NCBI RefSeq assembly: GCF_900102895.1 | Contig: NZ_FNGD01000001.1 | Span: 463,936 to 527,935, forward strand | Direction: 5' to 3' | DNA: 64,000 nucleotides | DNA from: Arthrobacter sp. ov407 | Lineage (GTDB): Bacteria > Actinomycetota > Actinomycetes > Actinomycetales > Micrococcaceae | Part shown: piece after piece, positions 41,063 through 50,028 of the stretch | Layout: each line of letters starts with the position of its first letter | Position numbering within the stretch: the first letter of the stretch is position 1 | Program-made: the position numbers and the translations under genes | Notes under the pieces: model-generated | What the model saw: only the letters and a program-made list of their open reading frames with translations | Database searches by the model: none | What the model was told of the DNA's origin: nothing

Positions 41063-42338
41063 TGCGGCCTCCAAGCTTTCTTATCGGGGCGTCGTCCTCG
41101 TGGGCGCGCCAGTCGTCCGGCAACAGATGATCAAGCACGTCGTCAACAGTCACCGCCCCCACAAGCCGACCGTCCTCGTTGACAACTGGAAGGGAGTTGA
41201 GGTTGTACGTTGCCAGTGCGCGGGCGACCTCGCTGATGTGGGCCTGGTCGGAGACCGGCTCCAGGCTCTTGTCCACCAGGTTGCCCAGCGGCTCCGGCGG
41301 CGGAAAGCGCAGGAGCTGCTGAATATGGACCACGCCGAGGAAACGTCCCGTCGGGGTCTCCAGCGGGGGCCGGGCGACGAAGATCGAGGAGGCCAGGGCG
41401 GGGGAGAGTTCCTCCCGGCGGACGTGCGCGAGTGCCTCGGCGACGGTTGCTTCCGGGGGCAGGATCACCGGCACGGGGGTCATGAGCCCGCCGGCGGTGT
41501 CCTCGTCGTATTCGAGCAGGCGGCGGACGTCCTCGGCGCCTTCGGGTTCCATCAGCTGCAGGAGTTCTTCAGCCTGGGCGCTGGGGAGTTCGGCGAGGAG
41601 GTCGGCGGCGTCGTCCGGATCCATCTCCTCGAGGACGTCGGCGGCGCGATTGACGTCCAGGGCGGAGAGGATTTCCACCTGGTCACCTTCGCGCATCTCC
41701 TGCAGGACGTCCGCGAGCCGTTCGTCCTGGAGTTCGCTGGCAACCTCGAAGCGGCGTTTGTCGCTCATTTCCTGCAGGGCCTCGGCGAAGTCGGCCGGCT
41801 TCAGGTCCTCGTGGGTGGCCACGAACTGGGTGGCGGCCTGAGGCTCGGTCTTGGCGCCTTGCCGGGCATCGGCCCAGTCGATGATGAGGGTTTCATTGCG
41901 GCGCAGCCGGCTCAGCGGCGAGAGGGAGTGGCCGCGGCGGACGAAGAGCTTGCTGACGAACCAGTCGCCGGAGCGGTGCCGGTCCATGGCGATGTCCTCG
42001 ATGGTCGCATCGCCGCTGCCGTCCGCAAGGGTCACCCGGCGGTCGAACATTTCAGCCACCACGAGGGTTTCCGCGCCGCGCTGTTCGAAACGGCGAAGAT
42101 TGACCAGCCCGGTGCAGATGACCTGGGTTTGGTCGATGGACGTAATCCGGGTCATCGGGACGAACACACGCTTCTTGCCGGGAACCTCGACGACGATGCC
42201 CACGACATGCGGGGCGCCCCTGGTCCCGCGGGAGAGCACCACGACATCGCGCAGCCGGCCTAGACGGTCGCCCAATGGGTCGAAGACGTCCAGTCCGAGG
42301 AGGCGCGCGACAAACACTCGCGAAAGATTCGTGCTCAC
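41055..42338 (-). CDS. PRC-barrel, MgtE N-terminal and CBS domain protein
   Basis: 427 residues. Residues 1-70 look like a PRC-barrel (FVARLLGLDVFDPLGDRLGR). The middle (about 130-270) is the MgtE intracellular superhelical domain (ADVLQEMREGDQVEILSALD, RAADVLEEMDPDDAADLLAE). Two CBS motifs follow (about 280-410; LMTPVPVILPPEATVAEALA and VNEDGRLVGAVTVDDVLDHL). The MgtE channel helices are absent, so it is not itself a magnesium transporter; a sensor or regulator of magnesium or nucleotide binding is possible. TAGCCT lies six bases before the GTG. It shares overlapping ends with the DUF1003 gene, a pairing also known in mycobacteria. Confidence 0.85.
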   Translation of the reverse strand: MSTNLSRVFVARLLGLDVFDPLGDRLGRLRDVVVLSRGTRGAPHVVGIVVEVPGKKRVFVPMTRITSIDQTQVICTGLVNLRRFEQRGAETLVVAEMFDRRVTLADGSGDATIEDIAMDRHRSGDWFVSKLFVRRGHSLSPLSRLRRNETLIIDWADARQGAKTEPQAATQFVATHEDLKPADFAEALQEMSDKRRFEVASELQDERLADVLQEMREGDQVEILSALDVNRAADVLEEMDPDDAADLLAELPSAQAEELLQLMEPEGAEDVRRLLEYDEDTAGGLMTPVPVILPPEATVAEALAHVRREELSPALASSIFVARPPLETPTGRFLGVVHIQQLLRFPPPEPLGNLVDKSLEPVSDQAHISEVARALATYNLNSLPVVNEDGRLVGAVTVDDVLDHLLPDDWRAHEDDAPIRKLGGRIG

Positions 42339-42344
42339 TCCTAC

Positions 42345-42350
42345 AGGCTA
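42345..42350 (-). promoter_or_regulatory. -10 box (TAGCCT) of the PRC/MgtE-N/CBS gene
   Basis: Six bases before the GTG at 42338 on the minus strand; leaderless layout for the CBS-DUF1003-mrp operon. Confidence 0.55.
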
Positions 42351-42415
42351 CCGAGTCTGCTCTCTTTTAGCTGAATTTCCAGCCGCACACCAGCCGGATG
42401 GGTGAGAATGGGCAT

Positions 42416-43288
42416 ATGTCAAACATTTTTGGTGCTCCCAGGGCCGGTGCCCCCAACGGCCCGGACGAGGCCCGCGCTGTCCCGAGAGGCGACGTCGTCG
42501 GTTCCTACAACTCCTACCTGGATGCCCAGAAGGCGGTGGACTATCTGGCTGACCAGCAGTTCCCCGTGCAGATGGTGTCGATCGTGGGCAACGACCTGAA
42601 GATGGTGGAGCGGGTAACCGGCAGGCTGACCTACCCCCGCGTCGCACTCTCCGGCGCCCTCAGCGGCATGTGGTTCGGTCTTTTCGTCGGCGTCATGCTG
42701 TCCTTCTTCTCCACGACCCCCGGTTATTTCTCGATTGTGACGTCCGTGCTGATGGGTGCCGCGTTCTTCATGCTGTTCGGCATCGTCACTTACGCCATGC
42801 AGCGCGGCAAGCGTGACTTCACCTCAACGAGCCAAGTGGTGGCGACCAACTACGACGTCGTGGTCTCCTTCGAGGCCGCCGGCGAAGCGCGGCGCCTGCT
42901 CCACCAGCTGCCCATGACGCCGCATGACGCGTCCGGTGCCGCGGCTGGCGGTTACGCGCAGCACGACTACGGTCACCAGGAACCGCAGCAGCCCGGCACG
43001 CAGCAGGGCCATGCGCCCCAGCGCCCCGCGGGCTGGAACGATCCGTACGGCCAGAGGACGCCGGAGACCGGCGGCGAGTCGGCCGGACAGTATCAGGGCG
43101 GCACGCCCCAGCAGGAGGGCGCCGCAGGCCCCACCCAGGCGGCACCGGCCACGGAGGAAACGGCCCGCCCGGCCGGCCGGGTCTCAGGTGTGACCTACCC
43201 GGACCTCCCGGACGGCCGCCCGCAGTACGGGGTCAGGGTCACGGACAGCGACAAACCCGCGCCGGGCCAGGACGGCCAGCAGCCCTGA
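42416..43288 (+). CDS. General stress protein 17M-like membrane protein
   Basis: 290 residues from the ATG at 42416. The N-terminal domain (GDVVGSYNSYLDAQKAVDYL, then VSIVGNDLKMVERVTGRLTY) matches the general-stress YflT/17M fold. Two helices follow (ALSGALSGMWFGLFVGVMLS and IVTSVLMGAAFFMLFGIVTY), then a Gln/Gly/Pro-rich tail of over 100 residues. The tail looks disordered and cytoplasmic. Role in stress is inferred from the family; mechanism unknown. Divergent from the PRC/MgtE-N/CBS gene and followed by a strong terminator. Confidence 0.8.
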   Translation: MSNIFGAPRAGAPNGPDEARAVPRGDVVGSYNSYLDAQKAVDYLADQQFPVQMVSIVGNDLKMVERVTGRLTYPRVALSGALSGMWFGLFVGVMLSFFSTTPGYFSIVTSVLMGAAFFMLFGIVTYAMQRGKRDFTSTSQVVATNYDVVVSFEAAGEARRLLHQLPMTPHDASGAAAGGYAQHDYGHQEPQQPGTQQGHAPQRPAGWNDPYGQRTPETGGESAGQYQGGTPQQEGAAGPTQAAPATEETARPAGRVSGVTYPDLPDGRPQYGVRVTDSDKPAPGQDGQQP

Positions 43289-43328
43289 TTCCAGGCAGCA
43301 CTGAGGCCGGACGGCAAAAACAGGCAGC

Positions 43329-43366
43329 AAAAGGGAGGGTCCCGGATAACCGGGACCCTCCCTTTT
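43329..43366. terminator. Strong terminator between the general stress gene and pepP
   Basis: AAAAGGGAGGGTCCCGG (43329-43345) pairs perfectly with CCGGGACCCTCCCTTTT (43350-43366) across ATAA. A and T runs on the two sides allow bidirectional use between convergent genes. Confidence 0.88.
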
Positions 43367-43421
43367 CTGCTCTGAGCCTTTTGCGGATCTAAGGCTTTAG
43401 CGGATCTGAGCCTTGTCCGAC

Positions 43422-45005
43422 CTACGGCGTCTGGCCGTCGACCTCCAGGTAGATGCCCGCCATCCAGGACTCGACGTCGTCCGCCTTGCGCGGCAGTGAT
43501 GCGCTGAGGTTGACCGGGCCGCCGGCCGTCATGAGGATGTCGTCCTCGATCCGGACGCCGATACCGCGGTATTCCTCGGGGATGCCGATGTCCTCGTTCT
43601 TGAAGTACAGGCCGGGTTCGATCGTGAACACCATTCCGGGCGTGAGCACGCCGTCGAGGTACAGTTCCCGCTTCGCCTGGGCGCAGTCGTGGACGTCGAG
43701 GCCGAGGTGGTGGCTGGTGCCATGCGGCATCCACCGGCGGTGCTGCTGGCCCTCGGTGCTGACGGCTTCCTCCACGGAGAGGGGCAGGAGGCCCCATTCG
43801 GCGAGCCGTTCGGCCAGCACGGTGGTGGCTGCGGTGTGGATGTCCCGGAACTTGGTGCCCGGCTGGGCCGCGGCAAAGCCGGCGTCGGCGGCGTCGAGCA
43901 CTGCCTCGTAGACCTTGCGCTGGATCTCGGAGAACTTGCCGTTGGCCGGCAGCGTGCGGGTGACGTCGGCCGTGTACAGGGAGTCGGCCTCGACGCCCGC
44001 GTCCAGCAGCAGCAGTTCACCGGCATTGACCTTGCCGGTGTTCCGCGTCCAGTGCAGCACGGTGGCGTTGTTGCCCGAGGCGGCAATGGTGTCGTAGCCG
44101 AGCTCGTTGCCTTCCTCGCGGGCCCGGGCGAAGAACGCGCCTTCCACCACGCGCTCGCCGCGGTGGTGGGTGAGCGCCCGGGGAAGTGCCTTCACGACCT
44201 CCGTGAAGCCTGCCACTGTGGCGGCGACGGCGGTCTTCATCTGTTCGATTTCCCATTCGTCCTTGAGGAGGCGCAGTTCCGAGAGGGCCTCGGTGAGCTT
44301 CTCGTCCAGGGCGTCGAGCACGCTCAGGTCAAGGTTGTCGGGGTCCTTGGCCGTGTTGTAGCGCGCCGTGTCCACGAGGGCGTCAATGTTGTCGTCAACC
44401 TTGCGGACCAGCCTGATGGAGACTCCGCCGATCTCGGGCGCACCGACGTTCTTGGTGATGGCGACTTCGAGTTCGGCTATGTCCGCCGTGGCCAGTCCGA
44501 GCTTCGCCTGGAACTCGGCCAGGGTCGGGCGTGCGCCGATCCAGAACTCCCCGGAGCGGGAGTCGGCGTAGAACTGCTCGGTGTCGCGGCCGGCCAGTGG
44601 GCGGAAGTAGAGGGTGGCGTGGTGGTTTCCGCCGTCGTCGCCCGTGCCCTCCGCCACCGGTTCCAGGATCAGGACCGCATCGGGTTCGTGGTCCAGGCCG
44701 AGGCCGGTGAGATGCGCGAAGGCCGAGTGCGGCCGGAAGCGGTAGTCGCAGTCGTTGGAGCGGACCTTCAGCGGGCCGGCGGGGATGACCAGGCGTTCAC
44801 CTTTGAACTGGCCTGAGATGGAGCGGCGCCGGGCTGCGGCGTGGCCTGCGACGGCGTCCCGTTCGGGGAGCTGTTGCGGGGCCGGCGCCCAGTTGCTGGC
44901 CATGAAGGCCTTGAAAGCGTCGGAACTGGGCCGCTGTGACCGGTTGTTGACGCGCTCTTCGAGGGGCTGGGAAGCGGAGACTTGGGTGTTATCTGCATCG
45001 TTCAC
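43422..45005 (-). CDS. pepP: Xaa-Pro aminopeptidase P (M24B)
   Basis: 527 residues. Removes N-terminal residues preceding proline. N-terminal aminopeptidase-P domain (RLVIPAGPLKVRSNDCDYRF) and the C-terminal pita-bread metallopeptidase fold with the dinuclear metal ligands in LLLDAGVEADSLYTADVTRT (two Asp), HGTSHHLGLDVHD (His), FTIEPGLYF (Glu) and RIEDDIL (Glu). All are intact. GTG start; an N-terminal extension of about 50 polar residues. Convergent with the general stress gene across a terminator. Confidence 0.92.
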   Translation of the reverse strand: MNDADNTQVSASQPLEERVNNRSQRPSSDAFKAFMASNWAPAPQQLPERDAVAGHAAARRRSISGQFKGERLVIPAGPLKVRSNDCDYRFRPHSAFAHLTGLGLDHEPDAVLILEPVAEGTGDDGGNHHATLYFRPLAGRDTEQFYADSRSGEFWIGARPTLAEFQAKLGLATADIAELEVAITKNVGAPEIGGVSIRLVRKVDDNIDALVDTARYNTAKDPDNLDLSVLDALDEKLTEALSELRLLKDEWEIEQMKTAVAATVAGFTEVVKALPRALTHHRGERVVEGAFFARAREEGNELGYDTIAASGNNATVLHWTRNTGKVNAGELLLLDAGVEADSLYTADVTRTLPANGKFSEIQRKVYEAVLDAADAGFAAAQPGTKFRDIHTAATTVLAERLAEWGLLPLSVEEAVSTEGQQHRRWMPHGTSHHLGLDVHDCAQAKRELYLDGVLTPGMVFTIEPGLYFKNEDIGIPEEYRGIGVRIEDDILMTAGGPVNLSASLPRKADDVESWMAGIYLEVDGQTP

Positions 45006-45116
45006 CGTCCCATAGTCTCACCAGCGCCGCGGCTTAGGCCAACGGCGCGCTCGCGCTGCAGGGCAGCTGCAGGGCACTGCCACGAAGGAGCCGAGGCTTT
45101 GGATCCGGCCATCTAC

Positions 45117-45122
45117 TAGGCT
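45117..45122 (+). promoter_or_regulatory. -10 box (TAGGCT) of the PHP gene
   Basis: Six bases before the GTG at 45129; leaderless layout. Confidence 0.55.
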
Positions 45123-45128
45123 GGTGAG

Positions 45129-45974
45129 GTGAGGATCGACCTGCATGCGCACTCCAACGTTTCCGACGGCACCCAGGCGCCGGCTGACGTCATGGAGTCC
45201 GCCGCCGCTGCGGGCCTCGACGTCATCGCCCTGACCGATCACGATTCCACGTCCGGGTGGGCGGAGGCCGCCGCCGCTGCCCGGAAAACCGGGGTGGCCC
45301 TGGTCCCGGGCATGGAGATCTCGTGCCGGACGGCGGAAGGCATCAGCGTCCACCTGCTCAGCTACCTCCACGACCCCGCGCATTCTGGACTGCTTGAGGA
45401 AATCACCAAGGCCAAAGACGCCCGGCACACAAGGGCGCAGCGGATGGTCACCCTTTTGTCCGAGGACTACCCGCTGACATGGGACGACGTGATCCACCAC
45501 GTCGCGCCGGGCGCCACCCTGGGCCGCCCGCACATCGCCGACGCGCTCGTCGCCGCCGGCGTGGTGGAAGACCGGGCCGAGGCCTTCGGCTCCATCCTCA
45601 CCGCACGTTCGCGGTACTGGGTCCAGCACTACGCACCGGAGCCGGCGCTCGCCGTCGAACTGGTCCGTGCAGCCGGCGGCGTCCCGGTGTTTGCCCACCC
45701 AGTCGCGTCTGCCCGCGGGCGGATCGTGGGGGAGCAGACGTACCGGGAGATGATCGACGCCGGGCTGGCCGGCCTGGAAATCTACCACCGGGACAATCCC
45801 GAGGAGGGCCGGGCGTTCCTCCGCCGCATCGCCGAACGCTACGGCCTGCTGGTCACGGGGTCCTCCGATTATCACGGCGCAGGCAAGCCCAACGTGCTGG
45901 GGGAGAACCTGACCTCCGCAGAAGTTTTTGCCCGGATCGAGGAACTGGGCACTGGCTCGTCCGTCATTCGCTGA
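45129..45974 (+). CDS. PHP-domain phosphoesterase (YciV/RNase AM-like)
   Basis: 281 residues. Metal-binding PHP motifs are at the N-terminus: DLHAHSNVSDG (His6, His8, Asp13) and LTDHDS (Asp37, His38, Asp39), with later ligands in VPGMEIS, GRPHIADAL, FAHPVAS and SSDYHG. Closest functional group is the 3',5'-nucleoside bisphosphate phosphatase/RNase AM family, which hydrolyses pAp-type nucleotides and trims RNA 5' ends. Stand-alone PHP proteins are functionally diverse, so the activity is an inference. The IS30 element lies 47 bp downstream. Confidence 0.85.
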   Translation: MRIDLHAHSNVSDGTQAPADVMESAAAAGLDVIALTDHDSTSGWAEAAAAARKTGVALVPGMEISCRTAEGISVHLLSYLHDPAHSGLLEEITKAKDARHTRAQRMVTLLSEDYPLTWDDVIHHVAPGATLGRPHIADALVAAGVVEDRAEAFGSILTARSRYWVQHYAPEPALAVELVRAAGGVPVFAHPVASARGRIVGEQTYREMIDAGLAGLEIYHRDNPEEGRAFLRRIAERYGLLVTGSSDYHGAGKPNVLGENLTSAEVFARIEELGTGSSVIR

Positions 45975-46021
45975 GGGCCCAGGACCCGCGTTGCGCTATC
46001 ACTTAGGGTCCCTCTGAGGCC

Positions 46022-46048
46022 GGCAAAGTCAAGTAGTCGGAGCAACGC
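46022..46048 (+). repeat. Left terminal inverted repeat of the IS30 element
   Basis: Begins GGCAAAGTCA and ends AGCAACGC; matches the reverse complement of 47263-47289 at 22 of 27 positions. Confidence 0.8.
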
Positions 46049-46054
46049 GGGGGT

Positions 46055-47242
46055 TTAGGCTGCGTGCAGCAGCTGGTTCAGCCGGTTGGCTGGGGTCTCC
46101 AGGTTGAGGGTGGGCCGGGGCCGGCGGTTGAGTTTCGCGGCGACCCGGCGGAGGTCCTCCGGAGTGTGGACGGAGAGGTCCGAGCCTTTCTCGAACCAGA
46201 ATCTCAGGAGCCGGGTGGTGTTCTCGTTGGACCCGCGCTGCCAGGGCGCGTGCGGGTCGCAGAAGTAGAGCGTGGTGTCGAGCGCTGTTTGGATCCGGGC
46301 GTACTCGGCGAGTTCCGAGCCGCGGTCCCAGGTGATCGACCGTCGCAGGTGGTCCGGGAGCTGTCCCATCTCCCGGATCATCGCGGCAGCGACGGTGTCG
46401 GCGGTGTGGTCCTCGGGGAGGTGGAGGAGGATCGTGAAGCGGGTTGAGCGTTCCACCAGGGTGCCGATTGCGGTCCCGCCGCAGCCGATGATGAGATCCC
46501 CCTCCCAATGTCCCGGGACGGCCCGGTCCTGGACCGAGGCCGGGCGTTCACTGATCTTGAACGCCTCCTTGTAAGGGCTGTTCTTGTGCCGGTCCGCGGC
46601 GTGGGGAACGCGTTGCTTCCGTTTCAGGCTCAGCTTTTCCGCCAGATCCGCCCGCAGACTTCCGCGGGTTTGAACGTATAGCGCCTGGTAGATCGTCTCG
46701 TGGCTCACCTGCATAGTCTGATCATCGGCGAAGTAAAAGACCAACATGGACGAGATCAGTTTTGGGCTCCACCCGTCATCCATCCACACACCGATCAGCC
46801 GGCAAAGCGCCTCGTCCTCGACGAGCTTCAACGGCTTGGGCCGGCGCCGGGCCTGATGGGCCTTAGTGTGGGCGACCGAGGCGTAATACACCCCGTCCGC
46901 GCTGGCGTTGCGGTTCACCTCCCGCCAGACCACGGACTTGTCCCGACCAATCGCCTCGCCAATCCTGGCGTAGCTAAGCCCGCTGCGCCGGCCCATCTGG
47001 ATCATCCCCCGCTCAGCCAGATTCAACGCCCGCCCACCCGGGCCCTCCGCCGTGGGCGCCGGATCCGAAAGACCACCAACAGGCCCCATGCTCACAGTCA
47101 TCATCCGGCCAGACTGGGCCCACCAGTTCCTCCCGGTCCCTTGCGTGGCTCCGACACGCCGGGCGGCAGCGATGATCGACATCCCTGCGCACACCAGATC
47201 GAAGAACTCGGTGCGGGCATTGGGAGGAAATGACTTGACCAT
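46055..47242 (-). CDS. IS30-family transposase
   Basis: 395 residues, the full family length. N-terminal HTH regions (FDLVCAGMSIIAAARRVGAT and RGMIQMGRRSGLSYARIGEA, IGRDKSVVWREVNRN) and the DDE catalytic domain with HWEGDLIIG (Asp249), WDRGSEL (Asp306) and GSNENTTRLLRFWF (Glu340). The reading frame and catalytic triad are intact, so the element may still be mobile. Start at 47242 is favoured by GGAG seven bases upstream; ATG at 47254 is possible. Confidence 0.93.
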   Translation of the reverse strand: MVKSFPPNARTEFFDLVCAGMSIIAAARRVGATQGTGRNWWAQSGRMMTVSMGPVGGLSDPAPTAEGPGGRALNLAERGMIQMGRRSGLSYARIGEAIGRDKSVVWREVNRNASADGVYYASVAHTKAHQARRRPKPLKLVEDEALCRLIGVWMDDGWSPKLISSMLVFYFADDQTMQVSHETIYQALYVQTRGSLRADLAEKLSLKRKQRVPHAADRHKNSPYKEAFKISERPASVQDRAVPGHWEGDLIIGCGGTAIGTLVERSTRFTILLHLPEDHTADTVAAAMIREMGQLPDHLRRSITWDRGSELAEYARIQTALDTTLYFCDPHAPWQRGSNENTTRLLRFWFEKGSDLSVHTPEDLRRVAAKLNRRPRPTLNLETPANRLNQLLHAA

Positions 47243-47262
47243 GAAACGCTCCATCAATCAGA

Positions 47263-47289
47263 GCGTTGCTACGACCGTATGACTTTGCC
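47263..47289 (-). repeat. Right terminal inverted repeat of the IS30 element
   Basis: Begins GCGTTGCT and ends TGACTTTGCC; partner of 46022-46048. Confidence 0.8.
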
Positions 47290-47371
47290 GCCGGATAGCC
47301 GCCACACGTGATAGGGCAACTGGTGTGATAAGGCAAGGGGCGGGACAGCGCAACAGAAGGGGTGGCGGGGG

Positions 47372-48244
47372 TCAGGCCGTCGGGAACGACGTGAACTGCG
47401 CTTGCGCGGCCAGGCGCTTGGCCATCACGTCGATGGCCGGCTGGTTCTGGTCCACGCACACGAACCTGCGGTCGAGTTTCGCGGCCACGGATCCGAGCGT
47501 GCCGGAACCGGCGAAGAAGTCCAGGCACCAGTCGCCGGGCCGGCTCGACGCCGCAACTACGCGGCGGATGAGCCCTTCCGGCTTCTGCGTCGGGTAGCCG
47601 GTCTTCTCCTTGCCGGTCGGCGAAACGATCGTGTGCCACCACACGTCCGTGGGAAGCTTGCCGAGCTCGCGCTTGGCGGGGGTGACGAGTCCGGGCGCCA
47701 TGTACGGCTCACGGTCCACCTCGACGCTGTCGAAGTGGTACTTCGCCGGGTTCTTGACGTAGACCAGGATGTTGTCGTGCTTGGTGGGCCAGCGGTACTT
47801 GGCCCGTGCACCGTAGTCGTACGCCCAGATGATCTCGTTCAGGAAGCACTCCCGGCCGAAGATGGCGTCCAACATGACCTTCGCGTAGTGCACCTCGCGG
47901 TAGTCCAGGTGCAGGTACAGGGTGCCGTCGTCGGCCAGGAGCCGCCAGGCTTCCACGAGCCGGGGCTCGAGGAAGGACCAGTAGTCGCTGAACGCGTCGT
48001 CGTACTTGTGCAGCGCGCCCTTGATGGTGTCGTAGGACCGGCCCTTGAACCCGACGCGGTCGCCCTCGCCGCCGGCGTTGAGCACCATCTTGGTTTCCTG
48101 GCGCCGCTGGACCCGGCCGGTGTTGAAGGGCGGGTCCACGTAAATCAGTGTGAAGGCGCCGTCCGGCAGCGTGGGGAGGTATTCCGCGTTGTCCGCGTGA
48201 ACCACCAGGTTGCTGCCGTCCGGCGCCCAGACGGTGTCAGTCAT
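47372..48244 (-). CDS. Site-specific DNA methyltransferase, N-4/N-6 type, orphan
   Basis: 290 residues. Catalytic motif IV DPPFNTG at 37-43 and the SAM-binding motif I DFFAGSGTLGS near residue 240 are in the order IV...I, as in beta-class amino-methyltransferases; SPTGKEKTGYPTQKPEGLIR is the conserved segment before motif I. DPPF favours N6-adenine, though N4-cytosine is not excluded. No restriction endonuclease, specificity or helicase subunit is adjacent, so it is an orphan enzyme that may serve regulation or cell-cycle marking. Eight bases separate its start from the upstream helicase stop, suggesting co-transcription. Confidence 0.85.
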   Translation of the reverse strand: MTDTVWAPDGSNLVVHADNAEYLPTLPDGAFTLIYVDPPFNTGRVQRRQETKMVLNAGGEGDRVGFKGRSYDTIKGALHKYDDAFSDYWSFLEPRLVEAWRLLADDGTLYLHLDYREVHYAKVMLDAIFGRECFLNEIIWAYDYGARAKYRWPTKHDNILVYVKNPAKYHFDSVEVDREPYMAPGLVTPAKRELGKLPTDVWWHTIVSPTGKEKTGYPTQKPEGLIRRVVAASSRPGDWCLDFFAGSGTLGSVAAKLDRRFVCVDQNQPAIDVMAKRLAAQAQFTSFPTA

Positions 48245-48252
48245 GGAGGGGA

Positions 48253-50028
48253 TTAGGCCTCGGCGCCGCTCGGCTGTGCGTCGCCGCCGGCCACTACCTC
48301 GCCGTTGCGACGGCGGGTGCGGGTCCGGCGTCGGGCACGGGTCGCCCGGTCCACCTCGGTGGGGGCCTTTGCTGCCGGGGCGGCAGCAGCTTCCGGGCCC
48401 TGTCCGCTGGCAGTGGAGGTCGTGGCGGCATCGGCGTCGGCGGGACGGCGACGGCGATCGCCGGAGCGTCCGCCGGCTTCGGTGCCGCTGCGGCGTGAGT
48501 CACGGCCGCCGGTTCGGCTGCCTTCGCGGGCGCCGTCACGGCCACCGGTGCGGGTGCTTTCGCGGGCGCCGTCACGGCCGCCGGTGCGGCTGCCTTCGCG
48601 GCCACTGTCCTTTGCGCCGTCCCTTCCGCTGCTGCGGGTGTTCTTCTTGCCGGTCTCGCCGAGGTCCTCGAGGACCTCCGCGTCGACGCCGGCAAGCACA
48701 CGCTTGTCGCGGGGCAGCCGGCCCTTGGTGCCCGCGGGGATATCGAGTTCCTCGAACAGGTGCGGCGAGGAGGAATAGGTCTCCACGGGCTCGGGGTAGC
48801 TCAGGCCCAGGGCCTTGTTGATGAGCCCCCAGCGCGGCATGTCATCCCAGTCAACAAAGGTCACGGCGGTGCCCTTGTTGCCCGCGCGGCCCGTACGGCC
48901 GACGCGGTGCAGGTAGATCTTCTCGTCCTCGACGCACTGGTAGTTGATCACGTGCGTGACGTCGTCGACGTCGATGCCACGGGCGGCGACGTCGGTGGCG
49001 ACGAGGACGTCAACCTTGTTGTTGCGGAAGGCGCGCAGCGCCTGTTCGCGGGCGCCCTGGCCGAGGTCGCCGTGGATGGCGGCGGCGGCGAAACCGCGGT
49101 CCACCAGTTCCTCGGCCACCTTCGCGGCGGTGCGCTTGGTCTTGGTGAAGATGATGGTACGGCCGCGTCCGCGGGCCTGCAGGATGCGGGCTACCACTTC
49201 CACCTTGTCCATGCTGTGGGCACGGTAGATCAACTGGCGGATGTCGCGCTTGGTCAGGCCCTCGTCGTCCGGGTCAGCGGCACGGATGTGGGTCGGCTGG
49301 GTCATGTAGCGGCGGGCCATGGCGATGACCGGGCCGGGCATGGTGGCGGAGAACAGGAGCGTCTGGCGCACCGCGGGGGTGCCGGCGATCAGGGTTTCCA
49401 CGTCCGGCAGGAAGCCGAGGTCCAGCATCTCGTCGGCCTCATCGAGGATGACCATCTTGACGTTCTTCAGGCTCAGGTGCTTCTGCTTGTAGAGGTCGAT
49501 CAGGCGGCCCGGGGTGCCGACGACGACTTCGACGCCGTTCTGCAGCGCCTCGACCTGCGGCTCGTAGGCGCGGCCGCCGTAAATGGTGGCGACGCGGGCG
49601 TTGCGCTTCTTGGCGGCGTTCTCGAGATCTTTGGCCACCTGGACAGCGAGTTCGCGGGTGGGCACGATCACCAGGGCCTGCGGGGCGCCGGGAACGGCCA
49701 GCTTTTCGAAACCGGCGTCGTCACGGCCGACAACGCGCTGCAGCGCCGGGATGCCGAAGCCGAGGGTTTTGCCCGTACCGGTCTTGGCCTGGCCGATGAT
49801 GTCGTGTCCGGCCAGTGCGACCGGCAGCGTCATGGCCTGGATCGGGAAAGGATGGGTGATGCCGGCGTCGGCCAGGGACTCCACGATGTCCGCGCGGACA
49901 TTGAAGTCAGCAAAGGTCTTTTCGGCAATCTCGTGCGGCTTTTCGTCCGAGATGATGGTCTCTTCAGGCTCGATGGTCTCCGTGCCGGACTCATCGGTCA
50001 GAAGCTGGTGCGTGTGCAATTCACTCAC
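48253..50028 (-). CDS. DEAD-box ATP-dependent RNA helicase
   Basis: 591 residues. Q-motif region (FADFNVRADIVESLADAGIT), Walker A AKTGTGKT (81-88), DEAD (196-199), SAT (227-229) and HRVGRTGR (374-381) are all present. The C-terminus from about residue 460 is a basic, disordered tail with repeated GRDGARE/GSRTGG units, typical of RNA-binding helicases involved in cold adaptation, ribosome assembly and mRNA turnover. Translation starts at the GTG at 50028. A leader of about 225 bases with a possible pseudoknot precedes it. Confidence 0.92.
   Translation of the reverse strand: MSELHTHQLLTDESGTETIEPEETIISDEKPHEIAEKTFADFNVRADIVESLADAGITHPFPIQAMTLPVALAGHDIIGQAKTGTGKTLGFGIPALQRVVGRDDAGFEKLAVPGAPQALVIVPTRELAVQVAKDLENAAKKRNARVATIYGGRAYEPQVEALQNGVEVVVGTPGRLIDLYKQKHLSLKNVKMVILDEADEMLDLGFLPDVETLIAGTPAVRQTLLFSATMPGPVIAMARRYMTQPTHIRAADPDDEGLTKRDIRQLIYRAHSMDKVEVVARILQARGRGRTIIFTKTKRTAAKVAEELVDRGFAAAAIHGDLGQGAREQALRAFRNNKVDVLVATDVAARGIDVDDVTHVINYQCVEDEKIYLHRVGRTGRAGNKGTAVTFVDWDDMPRWGLINKALGLSYPEPVETYSSSPHLFEELDIPAGTKGRLPRDKRVLAGVDAEVLEDLGETGKKNTRSSGRDGAKDSGREGSRTGGRDGARESTRTGGRDGAREGSRTGGRDSRRSGTEAGGRSGDRRRRPADADAATTSTASGQGPEAAAAPAAKAPTEVDRATRARRRTRTRRRNGEVVAGGDAQPSGAEA

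Larger units (their letters stand above)
46022..47289. mobile_element. IS30-family insertion sequence, complete
   Basis: About 1268 bp. Ends are imperfect 27-bp inverted repeats (46022-46048 and 47263-47289, 22 of 27 matching) beginning GGCAAAGTCA. The three bases GCC flank both ends (46019-46021 and 47290-47292), consistent with the 2-3 bp target duplications of the family. One intact transposase gene fills it. Inserted between the PHP gene and the methyltransferase gene without breaking either. Confidence 0.88.

Noticed and set aside
41055-42338. Magnesium transporter MgtE
   Set aside because: The intracellular N and CBS domains are present but the transmembrane channel domain is missing.
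47372-48244. Restriction-modification system
   Set aside because: No endonuclease or specificity gene on either side; neighbours are a DEAD-box helicase and an insertion sequence.
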